From positions 4,340,001 to 4,404,000 of the forward strand of contig CM073193.1 in NCBI GenBank assembly GCA_037042915.1: a stretch of 64,000 bases of DNA. The letters run 5' to 3'. A model generated the notes under the pieces. The model searched no databases and was not told the DNA's origin. It saw only the letters and a program-made list of their open reading frames with translations. Positions 13,269-22,928 of this stretch are shown one piece after another. The DNA comes from Auricularia sp. M13 (lineage: Eukaryota > Basidiomycota > Agaricomycetes > Auriculariales > Auriculariaceae). Each line of letters opens with the position of its first letter. The stretch's first letter is position 1. Both the position numbers and the translations under genes were made by a program.

Positions 13269-15870
13269 TATGCAGGTATATTATCCAATAGTGTGCATCG
13301 CCCATAGTGTAAACCAAGAGCCGCGTTGATGATTGCAGTCGTTGACGACTTGACTATGAGCTGGCCGCACCTGTAGCAGAAGTGCCTTCTCGCGCCTGTC
13401 AGTAGATATATACCTTGTAGTTTCAAGCCTCACGTATTGCAGCCCGGGGATCGGCAGGTCATATGGTTACAACCCTCGGTCTTCTCACACGGCGTATTGC
13501 AGCCTAAGACAGCAACGTTAGATGGACTAGAGGGCTCGAAGTTCTGCTCACCGGGGCAGTATTTCCATCCAGATTGCTTCATTAGATGGTCGAGCTCCTT
13601 CGTGCCGTCACATGAGTGGTTGACAGGGCCGAGAGGGATCTAATCGTAATTTCTGCAGTCAGCGGGATGTACAACGTCGAACTGCGCGGGAACCCGCCTC
13701 CTGGTTGCACTTCTTGCACCAGATGTATTGACACCCTGGCATCGGACACGAGATCCATGGAGAAATATTGTAGTCCTCGCGGTCCACGGCGACCTTCTGC
13801 TTGCATCTAAGGCGCGCGTTAGAAGAAAAATAATCGGCTACGAGAACAACAACAGACTCACTTGCGGCACTCGACCTCCACTGAGAACCCCACTATCTGC
13901 AATTCGTTCCACACAGCGAACTCTGCCTCGTTAAGCCCGATGGTCTCCACCGATGTTCGGATCGATAGCTGCCATAGCGCGCATGAGAAACCAATGCCAT
14001 TCGCTAAACTTCTCTTACTTACTTCGGTGCTCCACTCCCTCGCGTTTGGAAGCCTTACAAACAGGGCACACGATCGGGAAGCTTCGGTCTCGCAGCGCGC
14101 TCTGGATGTACTGCAGCATGCACGGCCGACAGAGCGTATGGCCGCATCCATCGACGCGCGCAATGTTGTCCTCGGCCCAGGTGTCCATGCACACCGCGCA
14201 GTCGAACGTCTTCTGCGCCATGGTCTCGGCCAGCGCATCGCGTTCTGCCCGCAACCGCGCGTCCTCTGCGTCGTAGCGCGCCTGCCTCCTCTGAGCCGCG
14301 ATAAACGCGTCTTGCTCGTCAGCCTGGAGGCGCGCCGCGAGGTCGAAATCGACTCGCGACCTCGATCCTCGCGCCGGCGGTCTCTCTGTTGCGGTTTCGT
14401 TTTCGATGCGGCTCGCGCAGCCTTGTCGGTGGGTTGCTGGGGAGAGGTCGCGTGCGCAGTTCGAGGTTTCTGAGGAGTCGGATGGGTAGAATGAATCGGA
14501 CTCGGGAGGTCGGAGAGACTCGGGCGTTCTGGACGATTGGCCCCACTGCTCGTGGCAGTCGGACTGGCTGGCGGGAGCGACATGTCCCACAGCGGCCGTG
14601 CCATGACGGACGCCTGACGTGAACCTAATAGTCCTTCAGTTCGTTCGAATATTTGGGTTAGTATTGGAGTCAGCGCACCTCCTGGCGTTCCCCACACTGC
14701 GAATGGCGCTTTGCTCGGAGACGGCACCGCAGCTTGCGGTGGTCTATCTTTCTCCATCATAAAGGGCCTACTCCTCTCCTGCTCGGCCAACACCCTATTC
14801 TTCTCGCGCTCCCGGTCGAGCTGCTTCTTCAACTTATCGTTCTCCTTCAAGATCTTGCGCATCTCGCCGTCCACGTCCGAAAGCCGGAGTCTGAGGTCCA
14901 TGAGGGACATATTGACCTCGTACGCATGCTTGACGAGGTCCAGTCTCCCCGCGCTCTTCTTCGGCGCGAAGCAATGTGCGGAGAATTGCGCGAGCAGTTG
15001 CGCCTGCCACTGGAGGGCCCCTTTGCGGAAGATCTCTGTCAGCCGGGAACGGTGAGGCAGGCTGCGGTGAGAACTCAACTCACCCGACGCGAACAATGAG
15101 GCGTCCACGCGCAGCAGATCCGCGAGGTACGTCGCTGCCGAGGCGGCGTCGCGGAAGAAGATGAACGCCGCGCCGTCTGGGTGCACGACGGGGCGCGGGT
15201 GGGAGTCGAACACGGCGTACACGCAGGACGGCTGCTGATCGTTCGAATTGTCGCTTGGTCCCGCTATCGGCGTAACTGGGATGCAGAAAACGGCCGTCAT
15301 CTCGGGCGGGCGCGTCAGGACGAGCGCAATGCACGAGTCCTGCTTCACTTCCGTAGCGAGCTTGCTGCATATGCGCCATCAGTCCGAGGAACAGTGCTAC
15401 GCCGCGCAGCCAGCCATATGCGTACCGCAACATCCGCGCAAATGCGCTATCCCTCGGCTCGCCATAGTTCGTCCATCGCAGATTCAGGCTGGCCTCGAAC
15501 AGCGGCAGCTTGCCGATGTCGTCGACCTCGAGGTGCGCCTCGCCGCCCCAGGACGCGCAGATAGCCAGACACGCGCGGATCATCTCGGGCCGGTTCATCT
15601 GCTCGAGCAGCTGCACGCCCGTCCCTTCGAGTCCATAGATGACGCGGATGGCGTTGAGGCATGCGAGCCGCACGACGACCCGCCCGCGCCCTGGGTGTAC
15701 TGGCTCGTGCCTGGAAGGCTGCTATACGGCAGTCAGCGCGACCGATCTAAGCAGCTGAAAGGAAATCGAATGTGGCGTACCAGACTACCTTCACGTTCGT
15801 CCCATCCAGCAGCCGCTGAACGCGCCGGACGTTCTGCCCATAGGCGAAGTGACCGTCATGAAGCAGAGTG
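13269..15870 (-). CDS. Putative papain-fold DUB-like domain fused to RBR (RING-IBR-RING) E3 ubiquitin ligase
   Basis: Read on the minus strand. The N-terminal part has LHDGHFAYGQNVRRVQ (about 15860), then GAGGSSCG ending at 15667 and, one base out of frame, LACLNAIRV. Further on comes FDSHPRPVVHPDGAAFIFF (about 15200). The Cys..Asp-x-His order suggests a papain-fold cysteine peptidase. A coiled coil (LKENDKLKKQLDRERE, about 14830) and a Ser/Pro-rich linker follow. RING1 is CAVCMD..CGHTLCRPC..CPVC (14210-14060). The IBR segment (WISCPMPGCQYIWCKKC) and RING2 (WKYCPGCNTPCEKTEGCNHMTC..CNTHFCYRC) follow, with the stop at 13269. RBR ligases pass ubiquitin through a RING2 Cys, and the C..HFCYRC context is typical. 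At least three single-base frame changes occur (near 15667, 14345 and 13970), so it is either a decaying gene or one with assembly indels. The exact start is undecided. Confidence 0.72.
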
Positions 15871-16046
15871 CGGCAGCACGAAGCAGAGCTCGGTGCAAGT
15901 AGGCGGCCAAACACGAGGCCAAAAGAAGAAAGAAGAACGGGAATCGCTCAGCGCTGTCAGTGTCACAGTCTTATCTCAGATCGCACTCTCCGCGGCACCA
16001 TCTGGCATCACGATCATAATCTAATCTCCAGCGGGCAGCAAAGAAA
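15871..16046. other. Short spacer between the RBR gene 5' end and ALG8 3' end
   Basis: Both neighbours are on the minus strand. The frame LVFGRLLAPSS continues upstream of the RBR exon, so part of this stretch may be 5' coding or UTR. Confidence 0.3.
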
Positions 16047-18291
16047 TCACGCTCTCTTTTGCTTCACTGTCACGTCGTCCTCGGCGCCCACGCCGAATAC
16101 ATACATCGCGCCCAGCCGTAGGTACGCCCACACCAGGCCGACGGCGCAGTACACGCTCGTCGCCATGAGCGGGACGAACTCGCCCCACCTGCGCGGGAGA
16201 ACCAGACAAAGAGCTGCAGGCCCACGAAGCCGAACATGTACGCGCGCTCGAGCGCGTCGAGCGCCACCGCCAGCGGCGTCCGGGGAAACCTGCGCGAGGA
16301 CGTCAGAAGGCTGGGCCGAAGACGGATGTAACGGAACGCACGTATAGACGATTTTGCTGAGGCTAAGGAAGACGACGAGCATCCATATCAGCGAGTACAC
16401 CAGCTCGATGAGCGCCTCTGCACCGGTCCTCGGTCAGCATTAACGTTTACGGACGGAGAAAGGGTCGGACGAACCGGCAGGAGTGAAGAGCAGTGGAAAT
16501 AGCGAGTAGATGCCCGCAACGCTCGCCAGCGTGAACGTCCGGAAATGCGCATTGTCCTCCGCCGCAAGCAGTCTGCAGAGCACGAGATCAATATAATCCC
16601 AGAACTGAGGAGAGGTCACGAACGTAAGCGGCACCAGGATGAGCAGGACGGCCTTCTCGTGCACATGCCACCCGAACATGTACGATGTATACCCGCACAG
16701 CGTCAGCGCGCGCAAAAAGCTCTTGTAGTTCGGCGTCGTCCACAGCTTTGCGAGGAAGACGAGCTGCAGCATGATGGTGATAATGAAGGTGGCCCCGGGC
16801 GTGACGTTGGGAAGCACGGCGAAGACGGTATCGCCCACGAGCCCGCGCGAGGACGAGTGCACGCCGGCGTCGTTGACTTCCCAACCGAGCTTCAGCGTCT
16901 GAACCACTATAACTGGCATGAGCGCAATGACGGTAGGGGAGGAGCGGGCGACGGACACTTGAGCAAGACGCGGTCGGACGCGGTGACGAGCGCCCATGCG
17001 TTCGGGGCCCAGTACGCATGATTCAGTCCGCGCGTGAAGGGAAACAGACGCGAAAGCAGCTGCGGGAGCTGGCCCATGACAATGAACGGGCCCAGAGAGG
17101 CGAGGAATACGACAATGACGCTGCCTCCAAGTCGGACGAGCTGCGGGATCCGAAGCGCCCCTGATGTTGACATGCAGTACGCTCGAAGCAGATACACAAA
17201 GTATGCCGGCTGCGCGTAGAAGCATGAGCAGGAAAGACTTGAAGATATGCGGACGTACAGCGAGGTACATGTAGATGTGTTTGAAGTTGAGCAAGATGGC
17301 GAAAAGGATGCCACTCGCGAGTTGATTGCCCTGCGGCAACCGTCAGTGTTTGCATTCGGAAAGTAAAGGGGAAGAGGTGTACGTTGCGCGCCATGAGCAG
17401 GGACCAGACGAGGATTCCAAACATGAAGCCGTTATACTGGAAATGGATGTGGTCCACAATGAGGAAGCCGGGATGGAGGAAGAGCGACGCGCTCAGGATG
17501 CGCTGGACGCTCGCGTTCGGCGCGCCTCGCACAAATCTTTATCAGCCAAGTGAATATGTGATCAACCTCAACACGGAAGCAGGATCGCGTACTGGTACAA
17601 TGCGGCGCCCAGGACGAGCTCGTAACGATCACCGTCGAACGCTGGTACGCAATCACCGACCAGGCGTCGTAGCCGAGGTTATGCAGGTCCACGATGCGGC
17701 TGTCGACCCATCTGGCTGGGATGGAGAGCAACCATTCAAAGTAGGCAAAGAAGGGCGGGTAGTCGAGCGCTGTTGGCGGGCGGGTAAGCCAGCAGCGGGC
17801 GGCGAGCGGCGCGCCACGTACGCACTCCATTCGGACGTCGTCTGCGCAAGCGTGCGGTGTTCAGCCCAGTGCTGGCAGCGAGCCAAGGGTTCTACGCACG
17901 TCGTAATACCATTTGGATACGGGCAACGAGCGCGTTATGGCCAGCCAGTTCCGGTGCACCTCAAAGTCTGTCGATCTGCTAAGTTCCAGATTTCGGATAT
18001 GAGCACGACCACTATCCAAGATGAGCACGGGCGCATTTACTATGCAGGAAATAGCAGAAGCTTGAGCACTGTCGAGAGCACGAGAATGTCGCGTGCGGCC
18101 AGGGGCGTCGGGTCGTGGCCCATGGCGCTCATCTGGGCCGCTGTGACCGTCGGCGGCAGGCTGCGCGTGCGCGGCCGCTCGTTGCCCCAGTCTTTCTGCG
18201 GCGAGTTGGGCGCGTGCACGACAAGGGCCGGGGCATGTTGCGCCGGAAACGAGACCCGCCGCTGGTGGACGGGCGACGACGAGGAAGACAT
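16047..18291 (-). CDS. alg8: ALG8-type dolichyl-P-Glc alpha-1,3-glucosyltransferase
   Basis: Adds the second glucose to the dolichol-linked N-glycan precursor in the ER lumen (GT57 family, multi-pass membrane protein). The minus-strand product starts [12 protein letters not shown] at 18291. A Ser/Pro-rich leader is followed by a membrane helix ([15 protein letters not shown]), then [18 protein letters not shown] with WYYD, and [14 protein letters not shown], the GT57 catalytic loop. Later come [28 protein letters not shown] (the ALG8 form, not the ALG6 form) and several C-terminal helices, with the stop at 16047. The HAYWAPN context is why ALG8 was chosen over ALG6. Multiple introns; no frame breaks were noticed. 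It is head-to-head with VMA21, with 62 bp between start codons. Confidence 0.93.
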
Positions 18292-18353
18292 GCGAGCTGG
18301 CGGAGTCTGACGCGCGTTCGTCACCGTGCCTTTACCCCGCACCGCTACACTGT
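18292..18353. promoter_or_regulatory. Bidirectional promoter of alg8 and vma21
   Basis: Only 62 bp separate the divergent start codons of alg8 (18291, minus) and vma21 (18354, plus). The two genes, which both act in the ER or secretory system, must share promoter sequence unless transcription starts inside the opposing gene. No TATA box is evident. Confidence 0.55.
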
Positions 18354-18739
18354 ATGAGCGCGCAAGTCGCTCCAGCCAAGGTGGCCCAGCAGGCCCAGCA
18401 AGGGTACGCCTTGTCTGTCTGCACAAGCCGAAATTGCTGACCCCTGCGTGTTTCGAAGCGGCGTCCTTGCGAAACTGCTCGTGTTCAGCCTCGCGCTCGC
18501 CGTTGCGCCCATTGGCTCGTACTTTGCCTCGCTCAAGTACGTATATGACGGTGCGTGCTGGATGCAACATGTCTTGGACAGGACTTCTGGGATTGACGAT
18601 GCACACGCGCAGGCAACGCGACTTACGCGGCTATAACAGCCGTCGTGGCCGCGAATCTTGTTTCGTCGCCTTCATCGTCACTGCCATCTCAGACGATCGT
18701 GCAGAACGCGATGCGCTCAAGGCCAAAAAGTCCGAATAA
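18354..18739 (+). CDS. vma21: VMA21-like V-ATPase assembly factor, with a 1-base frame break
   Basis: VMA21 is a small two-helix ER membrane protein that chaperones assembly of the V-ATPase Vo sector. Exons 18354-18403, 18459-18550 and 18613-18739 encode MSAQVAPAKVAQQ, a first helix (LLVFSLALAVAPIGSYFA), a short loop with KYVYDG, a second helix (AAITAVVAANLV..AFIVTAI) and a Lys-rich tail ending KAKKSE that suits ER retrieval. Exon lengths sum to 269 nt, one short of a multiple of three. The shift maps to the T run at 18661-18663 inside helix 2: the frame before it gives AANLV and the frame after gives VAFIV. In a short conserved gene this is most simply a missing T in the assembly, though a real mutation is possible. 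Confidence 0.85.
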
Positions 18740-19935
18740 GGGCTGTTGTTTCGTTTGACGCCTTGCTCTGTTGCACCCAGCGCTACGGCTACCCAGTACA
18801 TACACTCACGCTGCTTTCTGAGCCGGTATATGATGCATTTTATAATCGTCAAAACCGAACTGGGTCTTACTGCGTCTCCCACGTCGAATGAGCAGAATGG
18901 AGAATCCCGGGAATCCGAATGTGCGTATCCCGCCATGGCGCTGCGAGTTGAAGTTTCCCGCATGCAACAGCCAAGTGACTAAGGCGACACTCAGAGACGA
19001 TCGCGACAACAAGGCCTGGACGGGATGTCTACGACGCGCAGCAGCGAACAGAACGACCTCGACCGCCTTGGACATTGAACAAGCACGCGAGCAAGCCACC
19101 GGAGAGACGGAGCAACGTGCTGGGTAAGCTCTAGCGGCGGGCGCGGGAGTGGCGGCGGAAGAGACATCGTGCAAGCTCAGTGGACACGGCCGCGGCTTCG
19201 CGTTCTCGGTCTCCCTGGGTTGGGTGGGGCCCCAGAAGAGAATTTATCTCCAGGAGGAGCGCGTGCAATGACGCGGGGATGACAAAGGCGCGCGCTGGAC
19301 GGGGGAGGGTGTCATCGTGGCTGTCGGAGGGCGAAGCGCGATATGCATCCGAGCACCGCCCGCACGTCCCACTCGGAGACGATCGCCCTGTCAGCACCGC
19401 GTGCACCGGGACGGCGTGTCAGATAGGTCCTCCCTCCCGTCCAATCTCTGTCTGCGGCTGCTGTCGCCGCTAGGGCGGGGTCCAGGCTGGTGTCCCGACT
19501 GGAATACCACCCAATGCTCGCTCAATGCGGCCGCCGGGAGGGAGCGCACTGGGGCTTGAATGGCCTTGATAGCATACACTCTCTGCAGACAAAGGCGTAA
19601 AGGGGGGCTTTGTTCGCTGGCACGGGCCGCGTGCTTGCGGCTATTCACTCGGGCTGGGGCTATAACTTGACCTCGGCCGCGCTTCCTTGCCACCCATTGA
19701 CACGCTCAACGACACAAGGGTCTCTGTGGCTTCCTTGTCCTCTGGGATCTGGCGGCTGTCGGCTCTAACCTATTTTCCTGACTGTGCTTGCTTTAGAGTT
19801 TGCACGTGCCGAGGCAATCGGGAGCTTGGCTGGGCGGCGCGCGCTTCTTCTTGCTGGCCTTGAGCGAATCCAACTTTTCAACCTCGAACTCTCGCGCGCG
19901 TCTCTCCGAACTGTCTTTCGCTCCCCCACCTCAGC
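18740..19935. other. 1.2-kb intergenic region
   Basis: Short open frames on both strands without motifs or convincing splice structure. The last 140 bases before 19936 are pyrimidine-rich (ctttcgctcccccacctcag), as in many fungal promoters or 5' leaders. No gene is supported. Confidence 0.4.
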
Positions 19936-21570
19936 ATGAAGTTCCTCAGCGCAAAGAAGAAGGAAAACGCCCCCGCGCCGTCGACCAGCACACACCACCT
20001 CCGGCCCGTCGCCCCGCGCCGTCCGCTCGAAAGCCTCGGCGTCGAGCACGACGTACCAGCCCGCCCCAAGCCCGTCTCAAAGTCGCGCAGTGCGTGCATC
20101 TCAGAGCTCTCCCGCACCTCTCGCTCACCTCCGAGCGGCAGACGCATCGCCCAGTAGGGGCCCTTACCCGTTCTCGCGCGCTTTCTTCTCGCAGTCAACA
20201 CCATCCATTGCGCGCGCCTTCCACTCTCACGAGAGCCACGCGCCGGCTCCTCCAGTTCCAGCCCTGCCCGCGGAATGCCACGTGACCTCCACAACATCGC
20301 CCAGCTTCTTCTCTCTCAAGCGTCGTCCACGCGTCGACTCCTCCCAGAGAGAGGCGTCTACTTCGAAACACGACATCTCTCTTCCGTCAGAGTCCCGCCC
20401 GACCCGACAGCGCACGCGTTCCTTTGGCGCATATCTCTCCCTCGGCACATCGGGCGCCAGCAAACGGGGTGCACACCCTTCCTCCCCGCACGACTCTCAT
20501 GCTCCGGAGCTCCCACCACTTCCTCCAGTGTCTGCTCTTCAGCTTTTTGACGACGGCGGTCGCTTGCAGCGGCCAGCACTCGTCGAGCCCCTTTCGCCAC
20601 GCACGCCGAAGAAAAAGCGCATTTGGACGCCCATCAAGGCGGCCTCATCCAATCCTCTGCCTCAATCGGCCATGCACTTGGATGTGCGTCCGCAGGACTC
20701 TGCGCTCGTGCTCAGAGCCGCCTCCCCCGCCTGAGATCATGGTGACGCCACGGAAGGACGCGTCGCAGACCTCTCCGCGGAGGACGAGCCCGGTGCCGGT
20801 GCTTGACGGCGTGTGGCAGGGCTTCCTCGCGGAGATCGAGGAGGACATCTCGTGCATGGACCTGCACGGCGCGCTCAAGGCGTCGCTCGAGCTCGACTGG
20901 CCGTGCGGCTCGTCCCCCGCGCGCAACACGCACCTGCGCCCGAAGCCGCCCGCGACGCCGACGCGCTCGACGAGCGAGAGCGCGCTGCCGTACCTCCTCC
21001 GCACGCCCACCGCGTCCAACACCACGCTCTGCCCGCCGCACGCCCAGCCGTCCCCGCTCGCGCCGAGCCCGAAGACGCGCCGCAGCCCGATGAAGCGCCA
21101 TGCGACCGAGGGCGACATACACTGCGAGGACCTCCTCACGCGCACCGCGTCCAACTTCTCGCTCTCGCTCTTCCCGCTCCCGCCATCTGCGGCGCCGGAG
21201 CCCGTGCCGTGCCACCCGGGCGCGTTCATCCCCTCGCGGCCGGCGCCGCGGCCGCCCACCATGCGGACGCTCGCGCCGCCGCCGCGGGAGCGACACACGA
21301 CGCCGCCCAAGCCGCTCTTCCCCATCCCAGCGTCTACCACTACTTCCAGTGGCCGCCCGCAGACGGCCTCGTCGACGTCCTTCGAGCAGCGGCACGTGGG
21401 ACGACATCTTCGATGCGGACTCGGAGAGCGCTCGCACGGGCCGCTGCTCCAGCCGCGCGACCAGCGTCAGCCAGCATCAACACTCCCAGTCCCACCATCG
21501 CGAGAAGCCGTCCACGTGCGATTTCTTCAGCGTCGGCGCCGCCGAGGTCAAGTGGGGGTACGCGGTCTGA
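19936..21570 (+). CDS. Ser/Pro-rich disordered protein, unknown function
   Basis: Four exons are inferred: 19936-20052, 20105-20683, 20736-21331 and 21390-21570, with introns of 52, 52 and 58 nt. They sum to 1473 nt (490 residues) in one frame. The start MKFLSAKKKENAP is the first ATG of the continuous frame. The protein is low in complexity, rich in Ser, Pro, Thr and Arg, with several S/T-P sites (SPRTPKKKR, TPKT-like motifs) that suggest CDK/MAPK-type phosphorylation and possibly nuclear localisation. A more ordered stretch lies in the middle (GVWQGFLAEIEEDI), and an acidic patch (TWDDIFDADSES) precedes the end GYAV. No catalytic domain was seen and no family recognised. GC-rich coding with strong third-position bias supports it as a real gene. 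Confidence 0.7.
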
Positions 21571-22226
21571 ACGGTGACCCTTGCCTCGCTTCCGAGCCTC
21601 CCATTCTACTTTTGCTGCGATAGATTGCGACTGAGACTTTGTACTTTATGAAATCAATGCGCGTGTATCCCTACCGTCCGAAATTTGTTGTACTTGTTTG
21701 TCAGGAAATCTAAATTCCATATTGACTCGATATCTCCCTGGACGTCTGGACAGGAAGTAAACAAGAAGGCCAATCGTGAGATCATGAAATGCGTATATAA
21801 TCCGGACAAAATAATGGCTGGTTCAAGGGATGAGGATAGAAAGGAACGACAAAGAGTCGGTCGGCAGGAATTTTCGAAACGTTCTACTGCCGGTGCAGGG
21901 CAGGTTTGATAAGCTGGGTCTGCCTGGCGTCTGCCGTTCGGTGATGCGTATTGGTGATTCGATCTTCAATGTGCACCACGGATACTGCCTGTGGACGGTA
22001 AATAATCCCTGGTGCGCGTAGATTATTCGGTTTGACAACTTCTTCAAACTTGGCGGAAACTACCAGCCCTAGCGGACTCAGCAGGGGTATTCTATCAGCA
22101 GCGTAGCATGTACTGCTGCTCTAAGGTGACTGCTAAACTCCACGGATGAGAGTAGAAATGGAATAGCTGGGAGGGATCGGAACGTCAGCTGGAAAGGCTC
22201 CGGAGTGACCTCCGGCAGGGAGCCGA
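21571..22226. other. Intergenic between the Ser/Pro-rich gene and FunK1 region
   Basis: AT-richer DNA; no gene supported. Confidence 0.4.
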
Positions 22227-22287
22227 GCGGAGTAATCACGCTGCTTTCACCACGATCGCAACCTCGCTTTCGCGACTGGCCATCCAC
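22227..22287 (+). repeat. 61-bp direct repeat, copy 1
   Basis: Starts gcggagtaatcacgctgctt and is repeated exactly at 22851-22911, 624 bases downstream. The second copy begins at the stop codon of the frame that ends GCGGAGTAA. The pair marks a local tandem duplication of the FunK1 5' region. Confidence 0.9.
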
Positions 22288-22379
22288 CAGCCGCCCGAAC
22301 CACGCGCTACGGCCATATAAGTAGCACCGACTCTGTGGGCCATGCCCTTACTCATTGCTGCTGCCCTCTGCTCACCGCC

Positions 22380-22859
22380 ATGGCAGACACTGCGAATACG
22401 CCGCTTGCCCCGCACACACGTACCGGTGCCGAAAACCTGCACGCGAAAATCGGACACCAAATGGCTGCCAGCGATATAGTGGCGATAACCGTGACATCAT
22501 ACGTCGCCAACGCGCTCGACAACCTGAAGTCGATTCACTCCGTTACCGAGCCCAAGCTCATCGCGTTCAACGCTATCGCGAATTCCAAGGCCGTCGGCGA
22601 TGCCATAAAAAGCTTGCCCTTTGTGAAGCTCGAGAAGATAGCCTATTCGCCCACGGTCCACCTGCTCAACTGCATCAGCGCGGCCTACTACACGCACGTT
22701 TTTGGCGCGGAGGCCGACTGCCCTGCAATTATCTTTGCCTCGAGGGCATCCGCTGCACCCCGCGGCGACTACCTCGCGATTGACATTGCGCCGGATTACT
22801 ATGCCTACGTGGGGACCTTCACCCAGCTTCAGAGAGTCTGCAGGAAGGAAGCGGAGTAA
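22380..22859 (+). CDS. Hypothetical protein, related to the 5' part of the adjacent FunK1 gene
   Basis: A 160-codon frame starting MADTANTPLAPHTRTG, with no catalytic motif. Parts of it (ANSKAV, SPTVHLLNCISA, a short GDYLA block) recur in the same order, with intervening pieces missing, in the frame that leads into the FunK1 kinase at 22980-23075. It may be the true N-terminus of that kinase, cut off by a tandem duplication, or an independent short gene. The stop lies in the second 61-bp repeat. Function unknown. Confidence 0.45.
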   Translation: MADTANTPLAPHTRTGAENLHAKIGHQMAASDIVAITVTSYVANALDNLKSIHSVTEPKLIAFNAIANSKAVGDAIKSLPFVKLEKIAYSPTVHLLNCISAAYYTHVFGAEADCPAIIFASRASAAPRGDYLAIDIAPDYYAYVGTFTQLQRVCRKEAE

Positions 22860-22911
22860 TCACGCTGCTTTCACCACGATCGCAACCTCGCTTTCGCGAC
22901 TGGCCATCCAC
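22851..22911 (+). repeat. 61-bp direct repeat, copy 2
   Basis: Exact copy of 22227-22287. Its first bases supply the TAA that ends the upstream frame. Confidence 0.9.
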
Positions 22912-22928
22912 GGAAGCCGTGGTCAGAG

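Noticed and set aside
20712-21577. Long Arg/Ala-rich frames on both strands inside the Ser/Pro-rich gene
   Set aside because: Alternative frames of a GC-rich coding region. The spliced plus-strand frame gives one 490-residue product.
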